Positions 5,408-10,029 of a stretch of 10,029 nucleotides of DNA are shown here, piece after piece (positions within the stretch are counted from its first letter, which is position 1; each line of letters opens with the position of its first letter). The stretch is from Faecalibacterium sp. UBA7177. GTDB taxonomy: Bacteria; Bacillota; Clostridia; Oscillospirales; Ruminococcaceae. The notes under the pieces were generated by a model, which was not told where the DNA came from, ran no database searches, and was given only the letters and a program-made list of their open reading frames with translations. Both the position numbers and the translations under genes were made by a program. The stretch covers positions 1-10,029 of the forward strand of contig DKVN01000125.1 in NCBI GenBank assembly GCA_002491225.1, read 5' to 3'.

Positions 5408-6150
5408 TGTACCATCTATATAAGAAAAATGAACTGAATTTCTCATTGGTTTTGATTGTTTCCTATGTTGTTTCGTTTAGTGTTGCTGACGGCTTTTCTG
5501 CTTCGCTTGGCACCGAAAAAATAATTACTGCGCCCGTTGCTATCGTTTTTACATTGTTTCTTTTAGTGTTTGTGAGTAAACACAACCTAAAAGAAAAATA
5601 TGGTCTGTGTTCTTTTCATGGAAGCCCTGGAAATTACTTATATTTTATTCCGCTGCTTCTCATGATGAGTATCAACCTGTGGAATGGCGTTGCGATGAAG
5701 CTGTCTGTTTTAGAAACTGTGTTACATATTTTAAGTATGCTCTGCGTTGGATTCATTGAAGAAATCATTTTTCGCGGATTTCTGTTCAAAGCATTATACA
5801 ATGACAATGTAAAGCTGGCGATTGTTATCTCAAGTGTTACTTTTGGAATTGGACACATTGTAAACCTGCTGAACGGAAGAGATTTCATACCTACACTTTT
5901 ACAAGTTTGTTATGCAATCGCAACAGGCTTTCTTTTTACAATTATTTTTTATACAGGAAAGAGCCTTTTACCGTGTATGATTGCACATGGCTTTGTGAAT
6001 TCTTCGAGCGCTTTTGCTGTTGAAAATTCTTCAATAAAGTTTCATATTATTTCAAGTGCAGTATTATGCATTATTAGCTTAAGTTACGCACTTTGGATAT
6101 TGAGAAAAACAAAACAATTTGATGAATATGAAAATAAAGACAAGCGGTGA
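5407..6150 (+). CDS. CPBP family intramembrane metalloprotease (CAAX protease/bacteriocin-processing type)
   Basis: Predicted multi-pass membrane protease of 247 residues. The CPBP (Abi, PF02517) signature is complete: EExxxR at Glu118-Glu119-Arg123 (FIEEIIFRG), FxxxH with Phe146/His150 (FGIGH) and HxxxN with His194/Asn198 (AHGFVN). These residues line the membrane-embedded active site in the Rce1-like fold. Hydrophobic segments are seen at about 12-30, 40-57, 77-94, 104-117, 136-153, 164-182 and 212-232, followed by a charged tail. Such proteins process prenylated or peptide substrates, or confer self-immunity to bacteriocins; no bacteriocin precursor is visible nearby, so the substrate is unknown. 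The start has AAGGAG 7 nt upstream and is translationally coupled to the TetR gene. The end carries two consecutive in-frame TGA codons (6148-6153). AT-rich codons mark it as part of the acquired cassette. The family call is firm; the role is inferred. Confidence 0.92.
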   Translation: MYHLYKKNELNFSLVLIVSYVVSFSVADGFSASLGTEKIITAPVAIVFTLFLLVFVSKHNLKEKYGLCSFHGSPGNYLYFIPLLLMMSINLWNGVAMKLSVLETVLHILSMLCVGFIEEIIFRGFLFKALYNDNVKLAIVISSVTFGIGHIVNLLNGRDFIPTLLQVCYAIATGFLFTIIFYTGKSLLPCMIAHGFVNSSSAFAVENSSIKFHIISSAVLCIISLSYALWILRKTKQFDEYENKDKR

Positions 6151-6159
6151 TGATATGAT

Positions 6160-6231
6160 ATGCCCATTCATTTACAGGCACTGGCAGCAGCGGCAGGCAA
6201 TGCGCAGGCAGATACCCTGTGCCGCTTGTAG
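6160..6231 (+). pseudogene. Possible 23-codon gene tail at the right end of the AT-rich segment
   Basis: After the protease stops, the same frame continues from an ATG at 6160 (MPIHLQAL...) through GC-rich coding-like codons to ...DTLCRL and a TAG at 6229-6231 that sits inside a hairpin. There is no good ribosome binding site. It may be the surviving 3' end of a native gene interrupted where the AT-rich segment joins the chromosome, or a chance open frame. The product is not recognised. Confidence 0.2.
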
Positions 6232-6249
6232 GCGGCCGAAGGCCGCCTA
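6229..6249. terminator. Perfect 9-bp hairpin after the TetR-CPBP cassette
   Basis: TAGGCGGCC (6229-6237) and GGCCGCCTA (6241-6249) enclose the loop GAA. It is the only strong stem-loop between the protease gene and the chemoreceptor promoter and may end the cassette transcript. It has no T tract in either direction, so it is a weak candidate as an intrinsic terminator. Confidence 0.45.
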
Positions 6250-6285
6250 AGGCCACGCCCCGGCCAGAAAATCTTGCCTGCCCTC

Positions 6286-6314
6286 TTGCCAAAAGCGGTG
6301 GGCGGGTGTATGCT
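6286..6314 (+). promoter_or_regulatory. Probable promoter of the chemoreceptor gene
   Basis: TTGCCA (6286-6291) and TATGCT (6309-6314) are 17 nt apart. An overlapping AT-rich patch (TATAAATAAT from 6314) offers an alternative -10 without a matching -35. No motility-type sigma-D/sigma-28 promoter was seen. The leader to the ATG at 6491 would be about 170 nt. Confidence 0.5.
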
Positions 6315-6337
6315 ATAAATAATAGTATATGGAACCT

Positions 6338-6438
6338 CCGGCAGATGCCGGGCCAGCCTGCCGGTGCGCGGGACGCCGTTTCTCTGTGACGCCCTGCGCC
6401 CGTTTTTTACCCCGCGAAACGCGTTGCTGCACGCGGGG
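6338..6438 (+). promoter_or_regulatory. Structured leader of the chemoreceptor gene with terminator-like element
   Basis: Three stem-loops can form before the start codon: CCGGCAG/CTGCCGG (6338-6344 with 6358-6364), GCGCGGG with CCTGCGC (6366-6372 with 6393-6399, one G-T pair) followed by CCGTTTTTT (6400-6408), and CCCCGCG/CGCGGGG (6410-6416 with 6432-6438). The middle hairpin plus six T resembles an intrinsic terminator about 80 nt before the ATG, so it could act as an attenuator. No known riboswitch consensus, including the c-di-GMP aptamer often found before chemoreceptor genes, was recognised. Confidence 0.4.
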
Positions 6439-6490
6439 GCGGGCTTGGCCGGGACGATGGCTGCCGGTGGGCCGGATGAGGAGTACGATC

Positions 6491-8140
6491 ATGGGAAAAA
6501 GCATCAAACGGGCGGTCAACGTCAGGGTGATCTTCGCGCTGGTCTCCATCCTGCTGCTGAGCTTTATGACCACCTACAACACCTTCCGCATCAAGGCGAC
6601 CCAGGCGCGGTCTGAGGAGGCCGCCGCCGTGCTGGCGCGGGCCGAGGCCGCTGAGGTGGCCCACTACAAGTGGCTGACCAACCTGAGCAACGCGCTGTAT
6701 GCGGGCACCGAATTCACCGGCAGCATGGACCCCACCGCCTGCACGCTGGGCCAGTGGATCTACGGGGAGGCCGGCACCGAGGACGCCGAGGTGATCAGCC
6801 TGCGCAGCCAGATCGAGCCGCTGCACAAGGAGATCCACGAGTCGGCCGAGGCCGTGCTGGCTCAGCTGGGCTCGAACCCCGCCGCGGCGCAGCAGTATTT
6901 CCAGCAGACCATCCAGCCCAACGTGGTGCAGCTGGTGGGCATCCTCGACAAGCTGATCGAGCGGGGCAACGCGCTGAGCGCCGCGGCAGCCGCCGAGATG
7001 GAGCAGACCACCCTGCTGATGAACATCAGCTCGGGCGCCTGCCTGGTGCTGGCCCTCTTCTGCCTGATCAGCCTGGTGTACTATGTGATCAGCCGGATCG
7101 TTGACCCGCTGCTGCAGATCACCCGCAGCGTCCAGCCTCTGGGCGAGGGCAACCTGGACCTGCAGCTTGCCTACACCTCGAAGAATGAGATGGGCCAGCT
7201 GTGTGACACCCTGCGCCACTCGGTGGGTATGATCCACACCTATGTGGCCGACATCAACCGCTTGATGGGCGACCTTTCGGCCGGCAACTTCAACACCACC
7301 ACCGGCATGGACTATGTGGGCGACTTCGCCTCGATCCAGCATGCCTCCAACAGCCTGACCGACACCCTCTCGCAGGCGATGGATCAGATCGCCCAGGCCG
7401 AGAGCCGCATCTCGGGCAACGCGGCCCAGCTGTCCAGCAGCTCGCAGTCGCTGGCCAACGGCGCCACCAGCCAGGCCAGCGCGGTGCAGGAGCTCTACGC
7501 CACCCTGGACGACCTCTCCCGCAACGCCAAGCAGAACGTGCAGATGGCCGACGAGGCCCAGGCCCGCGCAGATGAGACCAGCCGTCAGGTGACCTCGAGC
7601 GGCGAGCAGATGAAGGAGATGGTCTCGGCCATGGCCGACATCGGCAATACCTCGCAGCAGATCGGCCAGATCATCGCCACCATCGAGAACATCGCCTTCC
7701 AGACCAACATCCTGGCCCTGAACGCCGCCGTTGAGGCCGCCCGCGCGGGCGCGGCCGGCAAGGGCTTTGCGGTGGTGGCCGACGAGGTGCGCAACCTGGC
7801 CTCCAAGTCGGACGAGGCGGCCAAGGCCACCAAGCAGCTGATCGAGAGCAGCGTACAGGCCGCCGAGCGCGGCAGCCAGATCGTGGGCGAGGTGTCCGAG
7901 GGGCTGCACAGCACCCTCGAGCTGGTCACCGCGTCGAGCAGCGACATGGGCTCGATCGCCGAGGCGGTGCGCGGCGAGGCGGTCGCCATCGCGCAGGTCA
8001 CCGAGGCCATCGGGCAGATCTCCTCGGTGGTGCAGACCAACACCGCCAGCAGCGAGGAGGCCGCCGCGGTCAGCAGCGAGCTGTTCGCCCAGGCGGGCAA
8101 CCTCAAGTCGCAGGTCGAGCAGTTCCAGCTCAAGCACTAA
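6491..8140 (+). CDS. Methyl-accepting chemotaxis protein with N-terminal CZB zinc-binding sensor
   Basis: Transmembrane chemoreceptor of 549 residues that should signal to CheW/CheA. TM1 is about residues 11-27 and TM2 about 179-200. The region between, predicted outside the cell, carries the CZB pattern: His58 and Trp61 (AHYKW), Cys84 and Trp89 (CTLGQW), His112 and His116 (LHKEIH), the 3His/1Cys zinc set. HAMP follows (about 201-254; VDPLLQI, NEMGQL). A second HAMP-like linker contains YVGDF (275-279). The cytoplasmic signalling coiled coil has the hairpin tip IAFQTNILALNAAVEAARAG (401-420) then GKGFAVVADEVRNLA. The usual Glu after ARAG is Ala421. There is no C-terminal methyltransferase-tethering pentapeptide. 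The ATG at 6491 has TGAGGAG 7 nt upstream and starts the membrane anchor directly; an earlier in-frame ATG (6329) would add an implausible Arg/Cys-rich extension. It is monocistronic, ending at a strong terminator. No other chemotaxis genes are in the window. Confidence 0.95.
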   Translation: MGKSIKRAVNVRVIFALVSILLLSFMTTYNTFRIKATQARSEEAAAVLARAEAAEVAHYKWLTNLSNALYAGTEFTGSMDPTACTLGQWIYGEAGTEDAEVISLRSQIEPLHKEIHESAEAVLAQLGSNPAAAQQYFQQTIQPNVVQLVGILDKLIERGNALSAAAAAEMEQTTLLMNISSGACLVLALFCLISLVYYVISRIVDPLLQITRSVQPLGEGNLDLQLAYTSKNEMGQLCDTLRHSVGMIHTYVADINRLMGDLSAGNFNTTTGMDYVGDFASIQHASNSLTDTLSQAMDQIAQAESRISGNAAQLSSSSQSLANGATSQASAVQELYATLDDLSRNAKQNVQMADEAQARADETSRQVTSSGEQMKEMVSAMADIGNTSQQIGQIIATIENIAFQTNILALNAAVEAARAGAAGKGFAVVADEVRNLASKSDEAAKATKQLIESSVQAAERGSQIVGEVSEGLHSTLELVTASSSDMGSIAEAVRGEAVAIAQVTEAIGQISSVVQTNTASSEEAAAVSSELFAQAGNLKSQVEQFQLKH

Positions 8141-8183
8141 AGGCAGGCCGCGAACGAGACAGGCTGCAAAAACACAGAAAAGC

Positions 8184-8228
8184 GGGCCGCCGCCCTTGCC
8201 CCGGATGGGGGAGGGCGGCGGCCCTTTT
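8184..8228. terminator. Strong bidirectional terminator between converging genes
   Basis: A 12-bp perfect stem (8184-8195 with 8213-8224) extends inward through T8196-A8212 and a CCCC/GGGG helix (8199-8202 with 8207-8210) to the loop GGAT. It is followed by TTTTCT on the plus strand and, on the minus strand, by CGCTTTTCTGTGTTTTT. It ends the chemoreceptor transcript and can also end the DUF4230 operon. Confidence 0.88.
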
Positions 8229-8283
8229 CTGCGCTGCGAACCATAAAGCGGTGCGGCGGGATGCAGCGGCCGGACATTTTGCT

Positions 8284-8304
8284 GCGATTTGGCGCTAAAA
8301 TCGC
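8284..8304 (-). other. Small stem-loop immediately after the DUF4230 gene stop
   Basis: GCGATTT (8284-8290) and AAATCGC (8298-8304) form a 7-bp stem with a 7-nt loop, beginning on the minus strand at the base right after the TGA (8305-8307). There is no T tract, so it is more likely an RNA 3'-end structure than a terminator; the stronger terminator follows at 8184-8228. Confidence 0.4.
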
Positions 8305-9000
8305 TCACCGAAACTGGACGATCACGCTGTACCGGTCATCGATCGCCTTGACGACCGGCTCATAAACCTCCCGGACCATCTTCACCGCGAGATCATCCGC
8401 AGCCTGCCCGTTTGCCGCAGTGTTGAACTGCTCCTCCAGCCGGGCGCGCAGCTCGCGTTCGATGGCATTGCAGTCCGCCACGGTCAGCTTGATATCGCCC
8501 CAGGCCAGCAGGCTTTCCTGCACCTCCTCCACCATGATCTGGTTCGGGTCGATCTCGATTGACTGGAGGTAGGCGTGGCCGATCCGGATCGTGACTGTTT
8601 TTTTGTCGTGATCCTCGGTCAGGTTGGCCGCGGTCAGATCGTCCAGATCCACCACAAAGTACCCGGTGCCGGTGTAGGAGACGTTCTGGGTCTTTTTCAT
8701 AAAGTCGAAATCCAGCTGATCGATGAGGCGGTCGGTCAGCTTGGTGGTGACCGTGCCGGTCTGGGTACTGACGATCAGCTTCCGGGTCTCGTTTTGGCGG
8801 GAGAGAAGGACGTCCGAGAAATGAAGCTCCACCCCGCTGCCGCCTAAGGAGATCGTGTCCGGGTCGATCCGCTCAATGCCGTCCGAAACCGGCGTGTGGG
8901 CAGGCCCGGCCCCCCGGAGCAATCCCCAGATGACAACGGCAAGGATCAGCAGCGCGAGGATGCCGACCGCGAGATTCAGGCGTTTTTGCTTAGTGTTCAT
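8305..9000 (-). CDS. DUF4230 family membrane-anchored protein
   Basis: Predicted single-pass protein of 231 residues and unknown role. A short basic N-terminus (MNTKQKR) precedes a transmembrane anchor at about 9-28, so the rest should face outside. The remainder fits the DUF4230 pattern: VELHFSDVLLSRQNETRKLIVST (57-79), TGTGYFVVDLDDL (110-122), KTVTIRIGHAYLQSIEIDPNQI (134-155, a beta pair with a conserved proline), then a charged helical region (170-222) ending in a final strand RYSVIVQF (223-230). The mature part lacks Cys pairs and no catalytic motif was recognised. The ATG at 9000 has GGGAGGG 7 nt upstream. It overlaps the 3' end of the upstream membrane-protein gene by 11 nt, so the two should be translationally coupled and expressed together. 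It ends at the terminator shared with the chemoreceptor. The family assignment is by pattern recognition; the location is predicted. Confidence 0.78.
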   Translation of the reverse strand: MNTKQKRLNLAVGILALLILAVVIWGLLRGAGPAHTPVSDGIERIDPDTISLGGSGVELHFSDVLLSRQNETRKLIVSTQTGTVTTKLTDRLIDQLDFDFMKKTQNVSYTGTGYFVVDLDDLTAANLTEDHDKKTVTIRIGHAYLQSIEIDPNQIMVEEVQESLLAWGDIKLTVADCNAIERELRARLEEQFNTAANGQAADDLAVKMVREVYEPVVKAIDDRYSVIVQFR

Positions 9001-9871
9001 GGCTGTTCCCTCCCGCAAAGGCAAATTCGGGAGCGGATCCGGCATCGGACGCACCGGCATCAGACGCGGCCGGGCGGCGTTTTTTCAGGGAGGGCATCGG
9101 GAGCACGATCTGAAACACCTCCCGCAGGATCCACTTGAGAACAAAGAGGGTGAGCAGCGGCATCAGGCAGTTGGTCAGGATCAGGATGGCGATGGCGTTC
9201 ATACACCGGCGGATGGTGTTTTGAAAGTAGGCCATCAGGTCAGAGACGCTGTTGACGGCGGTGTGGAACAGGTCGGACAGGCGTTCAAAAATGGTCTTTT
9301 CGCCGCTGCTGTCCTCCATCGCTTCGCTGAGCTTGCCGGCATCGTTTTCGGTCTCCTCGATGGTCTCGCTGACATAGTCCATGAGGTCGGCCGCGACGTA
9401 ATCGGTGAGATGGGTGCTGCACGGGACAACAAGGGCCACCGCCAGCCCCAGAATGCAAAGACGGATGGCCAGCCCCTTCAAAAGGCCCCTTTGGGTGGCG
9501 ACGAACAGCACCCCCACGGCGCAGGCGGCCGGGATGAGGATGACAAACGCCAGCTTTACGCCGTATTGGAGCAGGAGTTTTTCAAAAAACAGCACCACGA
9601 GGATGGCGATAAAATAGATGTTCATGTCGGACAGGCTCTCCGCCAGCGGGGTGGCAAAATCGTCCGGCAGGGCGGAAATGGCCAGCGAGGTGGAGAGGGT
9701 GACCGCGGAAAATTTCATCACCATGTCGCTGCTCTCCTCGAGGCTTTCCAGAGACCCCTGGACAAAGCCGGTCTTGGGCAGCATGGACGCGGCGATAAAA
9801 AAGGAAAACACGGCGGCCAGAACCAAAATCAGGACCCTGACCCACAACGCGGCGTTCTTTTCAGATAACAT
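8990..9871 (-). CDS. Multi-pass membrane protein of unknown function
   Basis: I do not recognise this family. The 293-residue product has hydrophobic segments at about 9-27, 83-99, 104-124, 135-153 and 223-247, giving five predicted helices. Two long hydrophilic loops separate them: about 28-82 (acidic SLESLEESSD, then a Ser/Thr/Leu stretch) and about 154-222, which is strongly acidic (YVSETIEETENDAGKLSEAMEDSS) and likely helical. The last helix is followed by KKRRP, consistent with a cytoplasmic C-terminus, and an Ala/Ser/Asp tail with a small internal repeat (SDAGASDAG, from a 15-bp imperfect tandem duplication at 9041-9070). No transporter or enzyme motif was found. The ATG at 9871 is preceded by AGAGAGGG 6 nt upstream. 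It is the first gene of a two-gene operon with the DUF4230 gene, which it overlaps by 11 nt, so the two products may act together at the membrane. Confidence 0.82.
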   Translation of the reverse strand: MLSEKNAALWVRVLILVLAAVFSFFIAASMLPKTGFVQGSLESLEESSDMVMKFSAVTLSTSLAISALPDDFATPLAESLSDMNIYFIAILVVLFFEKLLLQYGVKLAFVILIPAACAVGVLFVATQRGLLKGLAIRLCILGLAVALVVPCSTHLTDYVAADLMDYVSETIEETENDAGKLSEAMEDSSGEKTIFERLSDLFHTAVNSVSDLMAYFQNTIRRCMNAIAILILTNCLMPLLTLFVLKWILREVFQIVLPMPSLKKRRPAASDAGASDAGSAPEFAFAGGNSHEH

Positions 9872-9947
9872 GACAGACCCTCTCTTTCCTCTTCCGGCCC
9901 TTGTCGTTTTTGGCCTCCTTTGTCGATTCGGCGAGCATTCTGCACTT

Positions 9948-9976
9948 AGTATAGCATGAGGCGGCCTGCCGCGCAA
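9948..9976 (-). promoter_or_regulatory. Extended -10 promoter of the membrane protein/DUF4230 operon
   Basis: On the minus strand, TTGCGC (9971-9976) lies 17 nt before TATACT (9948-9953), with TGC directly before the -10 (extended -10). The transcript should start near 9941, leaving a leader of about 70 nt. The extended -10 TGCTATACT is identical to that of the 74-residue gene, and the TTGCGC -35 is identical to that of degV. Confidence 0.7.
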
Positions 9977-10029
9977 TACGGAGCGCCGCGGGGGAGTGCC
10001 CAGATTGCATAGTCCTTGCGGGGGATGTT

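Larger units (their letters stand above)
4640..6175. other. AT-rich, probably horizontally acquired TetR-CPBP cassette
   Basis: Between about 4640 and 6175 the sequence switches from strongly GC-rich to clearly AT-rich, with A/T-ending codons (AAA, GAA, ATT, TTT) dominating both genes. GC-rich codon use resumes in the chemoreceptor gene. The boundaries are approximate: the left end must lie right of the pcp promoter (4613), and the right end lies near the composition change at 6165-6180. No integrase, transposase, tRNA or convincing terminal repeats were found, so the insertion mechanism is not visible. Transfer is inferred from composition, not shown. Confidence 0.7.

Noticed and set aside
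4691..6161. ATGATAT near both ends of the AT-rich segment (4691-4697, 6150-6156 and 6155-6161) as target-site duplication
   Set aside because: Seven AT-rich bases occurring several times are expected by chance, and the copies do not coincide with the composition boundaries.
6321..6490. c-di-GMP riboswitch in the chemoreceptor leader
   Set aside because: Suggested by gene context, but the conserved aptamer core and tetraloop/receptor features could not be found.
6329..6490. 54-residue N-terminal extension of the chemoreceptor from the ATG at 6329
   Set aside because: Extension is Arg/Cys/Pro-rich, lacks a ribosome binding site and overlaps leader hairpins; the ATG at 6491 has a good site and starts the membrane anchor.
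6407..8308. 633-codon minus-strand open frame antisense to the chemoreceptor
   Set aside because: Product is repetitive Leu/Gly/His/Val-rich shadow sequence from GC-rich codons of a well-supported gene, and it runs through the bidirectional terminator.
8855..9868. 337-codon plus-strand frame antisense to the membrane-protein gene
   Set aside because: Gly/Gln/His/Asp-rich composition typical of a shadow frame; the minus strand has proper membrane helices, ribosome binding site and promoter.
9912..9921. AAAGGAGGCC on the minus strand as a ribosome binding site for a leader peptide
   Set aside because: No ATG, GTG or TTG occurs within a workable distance downstream, so it cannot start an ORF.

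Overview
The window looks like chromosomal DNA of a GC-rich Firmicute of the class Clostridia, most likely an Oscillospiraceae/Ruminococcaceae-type gut anaerobe. Reasons: a pyrophosphate-type phosphofructokinase, a DegV protein, a DUF4349 lipoprotein, AGGAGG-type ribosome binding sites, TTG...TATAAT-type promoters with 17-18 nt spacers, and strongly G/C-biased codons. The genus cannot be fixed from the sequence alone. No rRNA, tRNA, CRISPR array, transposase or integrase was found.

Layout. Positions 1-1191 (minus) hold a nearly complete PPi-dependent 6-phosphofructokinase cut by the left edge. Divergent from it, 1455-2495 (plus) encodes a DUF4349 lipoprotein that also carries a C-terminal membrane helix. 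It converges on degV (2664-3512, minus) with a large GC-rich hairpin between them. degV shares an overlapping back-to-back promoter region with an unrecognised 74-residue gene (3662-3886, plus). That small gene converges on pcp, pyrrolidone-carboxylate peptidase (3899-4543, minus); both stop codons lie inside one perfect 20-bp palindrome. pcp has its own promoter at 4585-4613.

From roughly 4640 to 6175 base composition drops sharply to AT-rich and codon use changes. This segment carries a two-gene operon, a TetR-family repressor (4844-5407) and a CPBP-family intramembrane protease (5407-6150), overlapping by one base. A full-consensus promoter (TTGACA-17-TATAAT) has a near-perfect 32-bp palindrome over its -10 box, which is the expected arrangement for TetR autorepression. 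The segment reads as a horizontally acquired cassette. Short reading-frame tails followed by hairpins at both of its ends may be remnants of disrupted genes.

The right third returns to GC-rich DNA. A transmembrane chemoreceptor (6491-8140, plus) has a complete His/Cys zinc-binding (CZB) signature in its predicted extracellular sensor region, and its leader contains a possible attenuator. A strong bidirectional terminator (8184-8228) separates it from a two-gene minus-strand operon: an unrecognised multi-pass membrane protein (8990-9871), then a DUF4230-type single-pass protein (8305-9000) that overlaps it by 11 nt. This operon has an extended -10 promoter at 9948-9976.

Most of the window is ordinary core genome. 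The accessory features worth most attention are the TetR/CPBP cassette with its operator, the CZB chemoreceptor, and the uncharacterised membrane-protein/DUF4230 pair.
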